Part shown: positions 9,258-18,214 of the stretch, piece by piece
Position numbering within the stretch: the first letter of the stretch is position 1
Layout: each line of letters starts with the position of its first letter
DNA from: CF-96 sp036269455
GTDB taxonomy: Bacteria > Chloroflexota > Dormibacteria > Aeolococcales > Aeolococcaceae
Assembly: GCA_036269455.1 (NCBI GenBank)
Contig: DATARS010000117.1
Span: 1-64,000 of the forward strand
Length of the DNA stretch: 64,000 nt
Direction of reading: 5' to 3'
Notes under the pieces: generated by a model
Told to the model about the DNA's origin: nothing
What the model saw: the letters and a program-made list of their open reading frames with translations, nothing else
Database searches by the model: none
Program-made: the position numbers and the translations under genes

Positions 9258-11116
9258 GCGGCCTGCCGCTGCGGGCGCCGGACCGGAGCGCGGTGGGCAA
9301 CCTCTGGAGCTTCCGTGCCTACGGCCGGCCGCACCTGCGCATTCTCGGCGCCGGTGTGGTGCTCCGCGCCCTGGAGACGCTCGCCGACCTCGGCCAGCCC
9401 TGGCCGCTGGTGGTGATCGTCGACTACGTCATCGGCCACCACACCCCGCACGGTGCCGCCGCGACCCTGCTCGCGCCCGCCGGCCGGTCGCCGGTGATGC
9501 TGCTCACCCTCGCGGCGATCGCCACCCTGGTGCTCGGCGCGGCGAGCGGGCTCTTCGACTACCTCGGCGACCGGGTGATGAACAGCGCCGGCGAGCGCAT
9601 CACCGCGGCGATCCGCGCCGATCTCTTCGCCCATCTGCAGCGGCTGCCGCTGAGCTTCCACGACCGGGTCTCGCTCGGCGAGCTGACCAGCCGTCTCACC
9701 ATGGACACCGACCGCATCGACGACGCGCTCGTCGACGTCTTCTCCACGCTCATGCCCGCGCTGTTCACCGTGGCCGGACTGCTCGCCGTCACCATGCTCG
9801 TCGACTGGCGGCTGGGACTGCTCACCCTCGCCTGCGTGCCGATCCTGGTGGCGGTGATCAGCCGCTACTCGAAGCTCACCCGGGCGGCGGCGCGCGCGCG
9901 GCGGGCCTCGCGGGGTGCGCTCAGCGCCCAGGCCACCGAGGTGCTCTCGGGGATCCGGACGGTGATCGCGCTCGGCGGCCAGGAGGTCCACGACCGTGCC
10001 TTCGCCGCCGGCAACCAGGCGACCCTCGATGCGGGGCTGCGCTCGGTCGACGTCAGCGCCCGCTTCACCCCGCTGGTGGAGATCTCCACCCAGGCCGGCA
10101 CCGCCGCGCTGCTCTGGGTCGGCGGCTTCGGGGTGCTCCACCACAGCTGGAGCCTCGGAGTCCTGCTCGTGGTGCTCTCCTACGTGCGCACCATGCTCCG
10201 GCCGCTGCGCTCGCTCTCGCGGCTCTCGTCGACCCTCGCCACCGGCTCGGCGGCCGCGGAGCGGGTCTCCGCGGTGCTCGTCGAGCCCCGCAGCGCGCTG
10301 GCGCCGCGCATGCCCGGCGACCTCAGTCCGGAGCTCGCGCCCACGGTCCGCGCGCGGGGGGCCCTGGAGCTGCGTGGCGTGACCGTCGACTACGGCCGCG
10401 GCGCGGTGCTCCGCGACGCCTCGCTCGACATCCCCGCAGGACGGCGGGTCGCGCTCGTCGGCGCCAACGGGGCCGGCAAGTCGTCGCTGCTCTCGCTGAT
10501 CGCCGGGCTCTATCCGCCGGCGGAGGGCGAGGTGCTGCTCGACGGCTACGTCCTCCAGCGGCTGCCCGCCGGCTGGCTGCGCGCCCAGCTGTCGGTGGTC
10601 CCGCAGGACACCTTCCTCTTCTCCGGATCGCTCTGGGACAACATCCGCTACGGGCGCATCGACTGCAGCGACGACGAGGTGATCGCCGCGGCCGAGCGCG
10701 CCCTGGTGCTCGAGTTCGCGTCGACGCTCCCCGGCGGCCTGCACGCGCTTCTCGGCGACCGCGGCAGCGGCCTCTCCGGAGGGCAGAAGCAGCGCATCTC
10801 CATCGCCCGCGCCCTGCTCCGCGACGCCCCGGTGGTGCTCCTCGACGAGCCCACCTCCGACCTCGATCCCGAGGCCGAGCGGGTGGTGGTCCGTGCGCTC
10901 TGCGAGCTGATGGCGGGACGGACGGTGGTGATGGCGACCCACCGTCCGGCGCTGCTCGAGCTCGCCGACCGGGTGGTCACGGTGCGCGACGGGAACATCG
11001 TCGAGGTGGGCGGCGCGGCGCCGACCCGCGAGGTGCGTGGCCGCCCGGTGCGGCGTCCGGCGGCGGCCCGTCAGCTGCTCCGCGAGGAGTTGACCGCCGT
11101 CTTCCACGGTTGCTAG
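9254..11116 (+). CDS. ABC exporter half-transporter (MsbA/MDR type)
   Basis: A 620-residue fused membrane and ATPase protein. The N-terminal 320 residues hold about six membrane helices typical of the type-I exporter fold. The nucleotide-binding domain has Walker A GANGAGKS, the Q-loop (VVPQDTFLF), signature LSGGQKQ and Walker B VVLLDEPTSDLD, followed by the H-loop (ATHRP). Such half-transporters dimerise and export lipids, drugs or peptides. There is no N-terminal C39 peptidase domain, which would mark a bacteriocin exporter, but an HExxH peptidase is encoded immediately upstream with a 4-bp overlap. Substrate unknown. Confidence 0.88.
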   Translation: MSGLPLRAPDRSAVGNLWSFRAYGRPHLRILGAGVVLRALETLADLGQPWPLVVIVDYVIGHHTPHGAAATLLAPAGRSPVMLLTLAAIATLVLGAASGLFDYLGDRVMNSAGERITAAIRADLFAHLQRLPLSFHDRVSLGELTSRLTMDTDRIDDALVDVFSTLMPALFTVAGLLAVTMLVDWRLGLLTLACVPILVAVISRYSKLTRAAARARRASRGALSAQATEVLSGIRTVIALGGQEVHDRAFAAGNQATLDAGLRSVDVSARFTPLVEISTQAGTAALLWVGGFGVLHHSWSLGVLLVVLSYVRTMLRPLRSLSRLSSTLATGSAAAERVSAVLVEPRSALAPRMPGDLSPELAPTVRARGALELRGVTVDYGRGAVLRDASLDIPAGRRVALVGANGAGKSSLLSLIAGLYPPAEGEVLLDGYVLQRLPAGWLRAQLSVVPQDTFLFSGSLWDNIRYGRIDCSDDEVIAAAERALVLEFASTLPGGLHALLGDRGSGLSGGQKQRISIARALLRDAPVVLLDEPTSDLDPEAERVVVRALCELMAGRTVVMATHRPALLELADRVVTVRDGNIVEVGGAAPTREVRGRPVRRPAAARQLLREELTAVFHGC

Positions 11117-11127
11117 GGTCCCGCGGC

Positions 11128-11484
11128 GTGATCCGCCGAGCTGCCGTGTCCGTCTGCCTCGGGCTTGCCGGGGTCCTTCCCGCCGCCGCCGTCGGGCACG
11201 TCGCCGCCGCGCCGGCCGCTGCGTCGGAGTGCCCCGCCGAGGAGGTGTGCGTCTGGAGCGGCGCCGGCTACTCCGGGACGGTGACGGTGATCCAGGACGA
11301 GGCCTGCGACACCGCGCCGGTGGGGTCGGCGATGGAGAACGACGGCGACACCCTCCAGGAGCTGCGGGTCTATCCGCAGCCGGGATGCGCCGGCACCGCG
11401 GTGGTGGTGAGGGCGGGACAGTCCGCTCCGAACCTCAGCGGGAAGAGCTACCAGAACTGGCACGACCCCAGGGCGGCGCCGTAG
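11128..11484 (+). CDS. Small secreted protein resembling peptidase inhibitor family I36
   Basis: A 118-residue protein from GTG 11128 (TAGGGT lies 8 nt upstream). It has a signal peptide (basic VIRR, hydrophobic core, AAAS-type cleavage region at about 30) and a small Cys-containing secreted domain beginning CPAEEVCVWSGAGYSG. The pattern of four cysteines with a W-x-x-x-x-Y-x-G strand resembles inhibitor family I36 and related beta/gamma-crystallin-like proteins. It lies 11 bp after the ABC exporter gene and could be cotranscribed. Inhibition of a protease is inferred from the family only. Confidence 0.6.
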   Translation: MIRRAAVSVCLGLAGVLPAAAVGHVAAAPAAASECPAEEVCVWSGAGYSGTVTVIQDEACDTAPVGSAMENDGDTLQELRVYPQPGCAGTAVVVRAGQSAPNLSGKSYQNWHDPRAAP

Positions 11485-11532
11485 CCGGCCTCGCGTCCCC
11501 TTCCGGTTGGATGCGCTGTCTAAACTGAGGGT

Positions 11533-12120
11533 GTGACGCTGCGTCCCCTTCCCAGCCCGCTGCGCGAGCGGCTCGAGCTGGCCGTCTCCGCCTTCGCCGA
11601 GAAGGGATTCGAGGCGACCCGGATGGAGGACGTCGCCGAGGTCACCGGCGTGCCCAAGGCGACTCTCTACTACCACTTCCAGGGCAAGGAGCAGATCCTC
11701 GCCTGGCTGCTGGCCTCGCTGCTCCGCGACGTCGCCGACGAGGTGCAGCGGGCGATCGCCGGCCCGCAGACAGCCCTGCTCCGGCTCGAGTCGATCGTCC
11801 GCGCTCAGCTGCGGGTGATGGCGGCGCGTCCCGGCGCCTGCAGGGTGCTGCTCTTCGACCTCAGCCGCGCCGGCCGCATCCCCGAGATCGCCGCCGCGAT
11901 CGGCGAGGCATTCCTCCTCCCCGTCGCCCGGCTGCTCGCCGAGGGGCGCGCCGACGGCTCGATCGGCGGACCGACCGACGACGAGGCCACCAGCGCCGCG
12001 ATCTACGGCGCGGTGACGGTGACCGGGCTCCACTACCTGCTCGCGCACGGAACCCTCGACGCCGAGCACGTCGGCGACATCGTGGCCGGCCTGCTCACCC
12101 ACGGGCTGCGCGCGTCCTGA
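11533..12120 (+). CDS. TetR-family transcriptional regulator
   Basis: A 195-residue regulator with a standard N-terminal TetR helix-turn-helix at about residues 15-60, including FAEKGFEATRMEDVAE and ATLYYHF, and a ligand-binding helical C-terminal domain. GTG start at 11533; TAAACT at 11521-11526 places a -10 element 6 nt from the start, suggesting a leaderless transcript. It might act on the 15-bp dyads at 17284 and 18145, since TetR proteins bind such sites, but nothing ties them directly. Confidence 0.88.
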   Translation: MTLRPLPSPLRERLELAVSAFAEKGFEATRMEDVAEVTGVPKATLYYHFQGKEQILAWLLASLLRDVADEVQRAIAGPQTALLRLESIVRAQLRVMAARPGACRVLLFDLSRAGRIPEIAAAIGEAFLLPVARLLAEGRADGSIGGPTDDEATSAAIYGAVTVTGLHYLLAHGTLDAEHVGDIVAGLLTHGLRAS

Positions 12121-12176
12121 CCTCCACCGGGGACGACGTCGCCATCGACCTGCGGCGACTGTCGCCGCTGGACGCG

Positions 12177-13502
12177 GTGCGCCTGGGACGCATCGGCCTG
12201 ACGCTGACCCGCAACGGGGTGCTCAGCACCGCGCGGCGCGGACCCTTCCTGGTGCTCCGTCCCCGCGACCAGGGGCTGCTCGCGCTGGCGCGGGCGCTGC
12301 GCAAGAGCTTCGTCGAGCTGGGCCCGACCTTCGTCAAGCTCGGCCAGCTCATCGCCTCCAGCCCGGGCGTCTTCCCCGAGGCGTTCTCCGAGGAGTTCCG
12401 CCAGCTGCTCGACGACGTCCCCCCGGAGAAGCCGTCGACGGTGCGCAAGGTCATCGAGGAGGGGCTCGGCGAGCCGGTGGACCGGCTCTTCGCCTCCTTC
12501 GAGGAGCGGCCGCGGGCGGCGGCGTCCATCGCCCAGGTACACCGCGCCCGGCTGCGCGACGGCCGGATGGTGGCGGTCAAGGTGCGCCGTCCGGGGCTGA
12601 GCACCCGCGTCGAACGCGACCTCCGCCTGATGAAGCTGTTCGCCCTGCCCCTGGAGCGCGCCGGGTCGCTGGGGAAGGCGATCAGCCCGGTGGCGATCGC
12701 CGAGGACTTCGCCGCCAGCCTGCGCACCGAGATGGACCTGCGCATCGAGGCGCGGCGCATGGCCCAGTTCGCCCACAACCTCCACCTGGGCGGCGCCAAC
12801 CCGCGCGTGCACGTCCCGGTGGCGATCGAGGGGATGGTGAGCGAGGCCGTGCTGGTGATGAGCTTCATCGACGGCGACCCGATCGACATCGCGGCGCGCC
12901 GGCTGGGCAGCACCGCGGTCTTCGACGTCGGCATCGAGGCGATGCGCGCCTGGCTGGAGGCGGCGCTGCGCCACGGGCTGTTCCACGGCGACGTGCACGC
13001 CGCCAACATCTTCTACACCGCCGACGGCGACATCGCCCTGCTCGACTTCGGGATCATGGGCGAGCTCGACAAACCGCTGCGCCACGTTCTCTGCCAGTCG
13101 CTGCCCCGCGCCATCCGCAACGCGGTGCTCCGCGGCGACCCGCGCGGCATCGGCGCGGTGCTCGAGGAGGCGGGGCTGTGCCGCGGTCCCGTCGACGAGG
13201 AGGCGCTGGGCCGCGACGTCGCCGCCATCGTCCTCCATCACCTCGACCGCCCACTCGCGGAGATCTCCTTTCCCCGCCTGCTCATCGACGTGTTCACGGT
13301 GGCGCTGCGCCACCGGCTCACCCTGCCCCGCGAGCTCATCCTCGTCGGCCGCCAGCTGATGCTCTTCGAGGGCTATTCGCGGATGGTCGCACCCGACCTC
13401 AACATCTTCGCCGAGCCCGAGATCGTCACCTACCTGCTCGACGGGCTCATCGACGCCCGGGTGCTCGCCCGGCTGCCGGAGATCCTGAGCCGGGTCCACT
13501 GA
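12177..13502 (+). CDS. ABC1/UbiB-family atypical kinase
   Basis: A 441-residue member of the ABC1/ADCK/UbiB family. Family landmarks are visible: the KxGQ-like motif in FVKLGQL, an alanine-rich nucleotide loop (AAASIAQVHRA), the lysine VAVKVRRPG, the catalytic HGDVHAANI and the DFG of LLDFGIMGE. These proteins are ATPases or kinases that support quinone synthesis and membrane lipid homeostasis. GTG 12177 is the first standard start after the TetR gene. The reading frame is open further upstream to 12117 without ATG, GTG or TTG, so the N-terminus is slightly uncertain. Confidence 0.85.
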   Translation: MRLGRIGLTLTRNGVLSTARRGPFLVLRPRDQGLLALARALRKSFVELGPTFVKLGQLIASSPGVFPEAFSEEFRQLLDDVPPEKPSTVRKVIEEGLGEPVDRLFASFEERPRAAASIAQVHRARLRDGRMVAVKVRRPGLSTRVERDLRLMKLFALPLERAGSLGKAISPVAIAEDFAASLRTEMDLRIEARRMAQFAHNLHLGGANPRVHVPVAIEGMVSEAVLVMSFIDGDPIDIAARRLGSTAVFDVGIEAMRAWLEAALRHGLFHGDVHAANIFYTADGDIALLDFGIMGELDKPLRHVLCQSLPRAIRNAVLRGDPRGIGAVLEEAGLCRGPVDEEALGRDVAAIVLHHLDRPLAEISFPRLLIDVFTVALRHRLTLPRELILVGRQLMLFEGYSRMVAPDLNIFAEPEIVTYLLDGLIDARVLARLPEILSRVH

Positions 13503-13563
13503 TCAAGCCTCATCATCAGCGTCTGCGACGAGGTGCTGCGGCAGCAGGTCGAGGAGGACGGTT

Positions 13564-14007
13564 ATGGTGTTCAGGTGTGTCGTGGTCGCCACCGACGGCA
13601 GCCGGACGGCCGAGGTGGCGGTTCAGCACGGGATCGCCCTGGCGCGTGGCTCCGCCGCGCACCTCCACCTCGTCAACGCCCGGAGGTCCGGCGGCGGCCT
13701 GATGGCGACCACACACGAGACGGCTGCGTTCGTCGGCACCTGCCTCGCGGAGGAGGCCGATGCGCAGGGCAAGCTCGGCGCCACGCTCGAGCGCCGGGCC
13801 GCCGAGCTGCGTGCCGAGGGCATCGAGGTCGCCGTCCACTGCCGGGTGGGCGATCCCGCCGAGGTCATCGTCCGGCTTGCCGAGGAGGTGGGCGCCGACC
13901 TCGTCGTCGTCGGCAACCGCGGGATGCAGCGGCGCATGCTCGGCAGCGTCCCCAACTCGGTGAGCCACCGGGCTCCCTGCTCCGTGCTGATCGTCCGCAC
14001 CACCTGA
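13564..14007 (+). CDS. Universal stress protein (UspA family)
   Basis: A 147-residue single-domain universal stress protein. The N-terminal strand VVVATDGS and the ATP-binding motif G-x2-G-x9-G-S (GNRGMQRRMLGSVPNS, near the C-terminus) define the ATP-binding branch. A GAGGAGG ribosome site lies 6 nt before ATG 13564. It is convergent with the MMPL gene, whose stop lies 8 bp after the end of this gene. Confidence 0.88.
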   Translation: MVFRCVVVATDGSRTAEVAVQHGIALARGSAAHLHLVNARRSGGGLMATTHETAAFVGTCLAEEADAQGKLGATLERRAAELRAEGIEVAVHCRVGDPAEVIVRLAEEVGADLVVVGNRGMQRRMLGSVPNSVSHRAPCSVLIVRTT

Positions 14008-14015
14008 CCGACGGC

Positions 14016-17000
14016 TCAGGGCACGGCCTCGAGGGTGCGGTCGGTGGTGACGTCGAAGGGCACGCCCTGGTACGTGCCCTGGTCGTGCTCGCTCTCGGTC
14101 GCGGCCATGCCGAGCTCGGTGACCCAGCACGACGTGACCTTGCGCGACCCGCTCAGATCGCCGCTGAAGGTGGTGTCGGACCGGGTCACGGTACAGCCGT
14201 GCGGCCGGCCCGCCACGCTCACCGTGCGAGTGCCGGTGACCGTCGTGGTGGTGTGCCCGTGGGTGCTGCCCGTCGACCAGTCCGAGACGTAGGTGGCGCC
14301 GACCCGCACCGGCGATCCGAGCAGGAGGAGCGGCGGCTGGAAGGTTCCGCCGAAGGCGAGGCCGGTCGTCGACCCCTGGGTCGCCAGCAGCTCCACGCCG
14401 CCCGGCGCGTAGCGGCGCTCGTCCTCCTGTGAGCCGGCGTTCGACGACGTGCTCAGCCGGAGCACCGGGGCGTCGGCGGTGCCGCCGGTGCGGCTGACGC
14501 CGGTGGTGACCTCCTCGCTGAACGGCTGCTGCGAGCCGACCACGCCGACTCGCCGGGTGCCCTCGAGGTGGTACAGCCAGCCGCCGCTGGCGGGGACGGC
14601 GATGCGCGCGGCGGACCCGGCCGGTGGCGCCGCCGCCGCGGCGGGGGCGGGCGGACCGGGGACGGCGGGGGTGGCGCGGGCGCCGGTGCGCGGTGCCGCC
14701 ACGGGCGCCGTCGCGTGCGCGCTCGCCGCCGGCGCCGGCGCGATCCGCGGAGCCGGGAGCGCGGCCTGGGGTGCGGTGGCCGCCGGCGCGGCGCCCGGGA
14801 CTCGACCCGCGGTCAGCCCCTCGGCGAGCGGGGTGCCGGCGAGCACCACCGCCGCCACCGCGGCGGCGAGACCGAGCTCGGCCGCGGTGGCCCCCAGGCG
14901 CAGCGCCCGTCGCGGCCTGGTTCTGGACGAGATCGGCCAGAACGCGAGCGGACCCAGAGCGATGGTGAGCGCCGGCACCAGCAGCGGGCGCACCAGGAAG
15001 GTGTCGATGAGCACGCCGACGGTGACGGCGAAGCCCATCTGCGCGAGCGTGGGCAGCGGGGCGATCACCATGGCGACGAAGGTCCCGGCGAGGATGAGTC
15101 CCGCCGAGGAGATCACCGGGCCGGTGTCGACCAGTCCGCGCACCGCGGCGTCGGCGACCGGCGCTCCCTGGTCGAGCGCCTCGCGCATCCGGCTGGTGAT
15201 GAAGATGTTGTAGTCGGCGCCGAGGGCGACGAGGATGACGAAGAGGAAGGGCGGCACCCAGAACGAGAGGTCCCCCTGGCCAAGGAGGCCGCTGAAGACC
15301 ACCACGGTCAGCCCCAGCGCGGCGGCGTAGGAGAGCAGCACGGTGGCGAGCAGGTAGAGCGGCGTCACCGGCGAGCGCAGCAGCAGGGCGAGCACCACCA
15401 GGATGGAGACGAGCAGCACCGCGACGATCCGGTGGAAGTCCTCGGAGCCGAGGCGCTCGATGTCGGCGAAGAGCGCCGGCGGACCGCCGACCGACAGCCG
15501 GGCGCCCGCCAGCGGGCCGCCGCTCAGAGTTGCGGCCGCGGTCGACGCCACCCGCGGGATGAGCTGGAGCGCCGCGGGCGCGTAGGGGTCGCCGTGCACC
15601 ACCACGAGGAGGCGGGTCGAGGTGCCCCCGGCGCCGACGAAGTAGTCCGCCGGCGCGGCGAGCTGGGGGTAGGCGTGGAGCACCGGCGCGGTGAGGCGCA
15701 GCCCCGCCGGTGACCCCATCGCCGAGAGGAGAGGAGTGACGTCGACGCGGTTGGGATCGATGCCGAGCGAGCGCATGTCCGCCACCCCGGGCAGGCCGCC
15801 GGGGCCCGAGCGCAGCGTGATCGGCGCCCCCGCCGGCTGGGTGGCCGAGCGCACCTCGGCGACCCCGGGCAGGGCGCGGAGCGCGTCGGTGAGGCGGTCG
15901 GTGACGTCGAGCGCGGCGGCGTCGCGCACCGCGCGGGTGCCGTCGACCACCAGCACGATGGGGGCGAGCTCGCCGGTGGGGAGGTGGCCGGCGATGGTCT
16001 CGGCGCCCTGCCGCGAGTCCGCCGACGGGGGCAGCTCGCGGGCGAGGTCGAAGGACTGGTGAAAGCCGCGCAGCCCGGTCGCGCAGACCAGCAGGGCGGC
16101 GACCACGGCGACGCTGACGGCGACCGGGCGCCGGCGCACCCGAGCTCCCACCCGCTCCCAGACCCCGGGACCGGTCCGCTGCCGCGGCCGCAGCGCGCGC
16201 CCGCCGAGCAGCTCGAGGAGCGCCGGGGTGAGGGTCAGCCCCGCCGCCACGGTCACGGCGACGGCGACGCCGACGGCCGGGCCGATGGTCCGGTAGATCC
16301 CCATCCGGGCGGTGAGCAGGGAGAGGAAGCCGAAGATCACCGTCGCCCCCGAGGCGGCGATCACCGGGGCGGTGGCGCGGCGGGCGCGGCGCACCGCGGC
16401 GGTGCGCTCGACGCCGGCGCCGAGCTCCTCGCGGTAGCGGGCGACGATGAAGAGGCAGTAGTCGGTCCCGGCGCCGAAGACCATCACCACCATCAGGGTG
16501 GTGGCCAGGCTGGAGACCTCGAGCCCGTGGGTGGCGAGGGTGCCGATGACCCCGAGCGCGACCGCGAAGGCGATGCCGCTGGTGATCAACGGGACCAGCG
16601 CCCCGCGGAGCGAGCGATAGACGAGCAGCAGGATGAGCAGCACCAGCGTCACCGAGGCGATGGCGGTGCGGGTGAAGCCGGCCGTGACCTCGCCGGTCTC
16701 GTCGGCGCTGAGCCCCGCGACCCCGGAGAGGTGGTGGAGCAGCCCGGGAGGCGCGGTGGCGTCGAGGCGGGCGCGGAGCCGGGTCACCGCGTCGTCCGCG
16801 GCCAGCGAGAAGGGGGCGGGACGCAACCCGACGACGATGAGCGCGGTGGTGCCGTCGGGCGAGGTGAGCACCGAGGAGAGGCGCGAGAGCCCGCTCGCGG
16901 ACTCGACGCTCGCCACCGTCCTCGCCATCGCCGGCGACGCCAGCTCCTCGCTCAGCCGGGCCTGGTAGGCGTGGTCGGCGGCGGTGAGCCCCCCGTCGCG

Positions 17001-17243
17001 GTGGAGGACGATCAGGCCGGAGTCGAGCGAGGGGTCGTGGGGGAAGAGGCGGTGGAGCAGCTGGGCCGTCTGCTGCGAGGGGGCGTCCCGGGGGAGCAGG
17101 GCGGTCTCGTCCTGGACCGCGACCGTGGTCAGGGAGGGGGCGGCGAGGAGCGCCAGGGCCGCGGTGGCCAGCCAGCCGGCGACCACCAGGACGGGTCTGC
17201 GGAGCAGCCGGCGGGCGCGGCCGCCGTGGTCGGGTCCCGCCAT
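14016..17243 (-). CDS. MMPL-family RND exporter with a fused C-terminal domain
   Basis: A 1075-residue RND-type exporter. Two repeats of one membrane helix, a large extracytoplasmic loop and five more helices are evident, as in mycobacterial MmpL and hopanoid exporter HpnN. After the last helix (about residue 800), an Ala/Pro-rich linker leads to about 200 residues of soluble, Thr/Ser/Gly-rich sequence containing two cysteines. MMPL proteins end soon after the second membrane half, so this domain is an addition of unknown function. Start ATG 17243 (GGGGGT upstream); GTG 17252 is an alternative. The gene follows the SDR on the same strand, and an operator-like dyad lies 41 bp upstream. Confidence 0.85.
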   Translation of the reverse strand: MAGPDHGGRARRLLRRPVLVVAGWLATAALALLAAPSLTTVAVQDETALLPRDAPSQQTAQLLHRLFPHDPSLDSGLIVLHRDGGLTAADHAYQARLSEELASPAMARTVASVESASGLSRLSSVLTSPDGTTALIVVGLRPAPFSLAADDAVTRLRARLDATAPPGLLHHLSGVAGLSADETGEVTAGFTRTAIASVTLVLLILLLVYRSLRGALVPLITSGIAFAVALGVIGTLATHGLEVSSLATTLMVVMVFGAGTDYCLFIVARYREELGAGVERTAAVRRARRATAPVIAASGATVIFGFLSLLTARMGIYRTIGPAVGVAVAVTVAAGLTLTPALLELLGGRALRPRQRTGPGVWERVGARVRRRPVAVSVAVVAALLVCATGLRGFHQSFDLARELPPSADSRQGAETIAGHLPTGELAPIVLVVDGTRAVRDAAALDVTDRLTDALRALPGVAEVRSATQPAGAPITLRSGPGGLPGVADMRSLGIDPNRVDVTPLLSAMGSPAGLRLTAPVLHAYPQLAAPADYFVGAGGTSTRLLVVVHGDPYAPAALQLIPRVASTAAATLSGGPLAGARLSVGGPPALFADIERLGSEDFHRIVAVLLVSILVVLALLLRSPVTPLYLLATVLLSYAAALGLTVVVFSGLLGQGDLSFWVPPFLFVILVALGADYNIFITSRMREALDQGAPVADAAVRGLVDTGPVISSAGLILAGTFVAMVIAPLPTLAQMGFAVTVGVLIDTFLVRPLLVPALTIALGPLAFWPISSRTRPRRALRLGATAAELGLAAAVAAVVLAGTPLAEGLTAGRVPGAAPAATAPQAALPAPRIAPAPAASAHATAPVAAPRTGARATPAVPGPPAPAAAAAPPAGSAARIAVPASGGWLYHLEGTRRVGVVGSQQPFSEEVTTGVSRTGGTADAPVLRLSTSSNAGSQEDERRYAPGGVELLATQGSTTGLAFGGTFQPPLLLLGSPVRVGATYVSDWSTGSTHGHTTTTVTGTRTVSVAGRPHGCTVTRSDTTFSGDLSGSRKVTSCWVTELGMAATESEHDQGTYQGVPFDVTTDRTLEAVP

Positions 17244-17283
17244 GACGCGCACCCCCGCCTCTCCCGATCCTGCTCAGCGAGTA

Positions 17284-17298
17284 TAGACCCGGAGTCCA
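17284..17298. promoter_or_regulatory. Operator-like dyad before the MMPL gene
   Basis: TAGACC-CGG-AGTCCA matches the perfect TAGACT-GGA-AGTCTA dyad upstream of the SDR (18145-18159) at 10 of 12 half-site bases with the same 3-bp spacer. It lies in the 61-bp gap between the SDR stop and the MMPL start. Confidence 0.5.
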
Positions 17299-17304
17299 AA
17301 TCTG

Positions 17305-18114
17305 TCAGACCGCGGTCGCCCCCGCGTCGATGGCGAGCTGCGCGCCGGTCATGCTCCGCGCCGCGTCGGAGGCGAGGTAGACGACCAGCTCGGCGATGTC
17401 CTCGACCGGGGTGAGCGGCACCGGCAGGATGCTGCCGAAGGACGCCGCGTACTGCGGGTTGGCGCAGAGGATGTCGAGCACCTCGGTGTTCTCGGTCGCC
17501 ATCGGGGTGGCGACCCCCCACGGGTGGATCGAGTTCACTCGGATGCCGTGCTCGCCGAGCTCGATCGCCGCGGACTTGGTCAGCCCCACCAGGCCGTGCT
17601 TCGCCGCCGAGTAGTGCGCCTGCCGGGGCAGCGACTTCAGCCCGGCCACCGAGCTGGTGACGATCACCGAGCCGCCGCGGCCCTGGGCGATGAGCAGGGG
17701 CACGGTGGCCTTCAGGGTGTGCCAGACGCCGGTGAGGTTGGTGTCGATGACCGCGCCCCAGCGCTCCTCGGAGAGCTCCCAGACATGGCCCCAGTCGAGG
17801 ATCCCGGCGTTGGCGACGACGACGTCGAGGCCGCCGAGGGCGGCGGCGCCCTCGTCGACCGCGGCCTTGAGCGCGGCGTAGTCGCGGACGTCGGCGCGGC
17901 GGGCGACGACCCGGCGGCCGCGCTCCTCGACCAGTCGCGCGGTCTCGCGGAGGTCGTCGGGTGTCGCCGGCGGATAGCCGAGCGGCACCACCTCGGCGCA
18001 GACGTCGACGGCGACGATGTCGGCGCCCTCGGCCGCGAGCAGCACCGCCTCGGCGCGCCCCTGACCGCGCGCCGCGCCGGTGACCAGCGCGACCTTTCCC
18101 TCGACCCGGCCCAT
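17305..18114 (-). CDS. Mycofactocin-type short-chain dehydrogenase/reductase
   Basis: A 269-residue classical SDR. It has the TGxxxGxG motif (TGAARGQGR, residues 11-19), NAG, the catalytic Ser in SSVAG and the YxxxK in YSAAK. The opening GRVEGKVALVTGAARGQGR, with an extra loop after the second strand (VDVCAEV), is characteristic of the SDR group whose NAD is non-exchangeable and reoxidised by mycofactocin. Start ATG 18114 has GGGGGGA upstream. It is probably cotranscribed with the MMPL gene and controlled by the dyad at 18145-18159. The alcohol or steroid substrate is unknown. Confidence 0.85.
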   Translation of the reverse strand: MGRVEGKVALVTGAARGQGRAEAVLLAAEGADIVAVDVCAEVVPLGYPPATPDDLRETARLVEERGRRVVARRADVRDYAALKAAVDEGAAALGGLDVVVANAGILDWGHVWELSEERWGAVIDTNLTGVWHTLKATVPLLIAQGRGGSVIVTSSVAGLKSLPRQAHYSAAKHGLVGLTKSAAIELGEHGIRVNSIHPWGVATPMATENTEVLDILCANPQYAASFGSILPVPLTPVEDIAELVVYLASDAARSMTGAQLAIDAGATAV

Positions 18115-18144
18115 GCGCCGTCCCCCCCGTCTGTATTGCAAGTC

Positions 18145-18159
18145 TAGACTGGAAGTCTA
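18145..18159. promoter_or_regulatory. Perfect 6-3-6 inverted repeat before the SDR gene
   Basis: TAGACT-GGA-AGTCTA is a perfect inverted repeat 31 bp upstream of the SDR start and overlaps a second palindrome, AGTCTAGACT (18141-18150). Size and symmetry suit a TetR-type dimer. Confidence 0.55.
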
Positions 18160-18214
18160 ACCAGCTGACCGCCCCCGGCGCCGCCCCGGCCGCCTGCGTC
18201 ATGCTCTGGGCGCG

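Noticed and set aside
11498..11526. A full -35/-10 promoter (TTGGAT with TAAACT) before the TetR gene
   Set aside because: The spacer is only 8 bp; only the TAAACT hexamer near the start codon is kept as a -10 candidate.
12033..13499. A 488-codon minus-strand frame opposite the UbiB-like gene
   Set aside because: Composition is Gly/Arg/Val/Gln-rich without domains; the plus strand encodes a well-conserved kinase-like protein.
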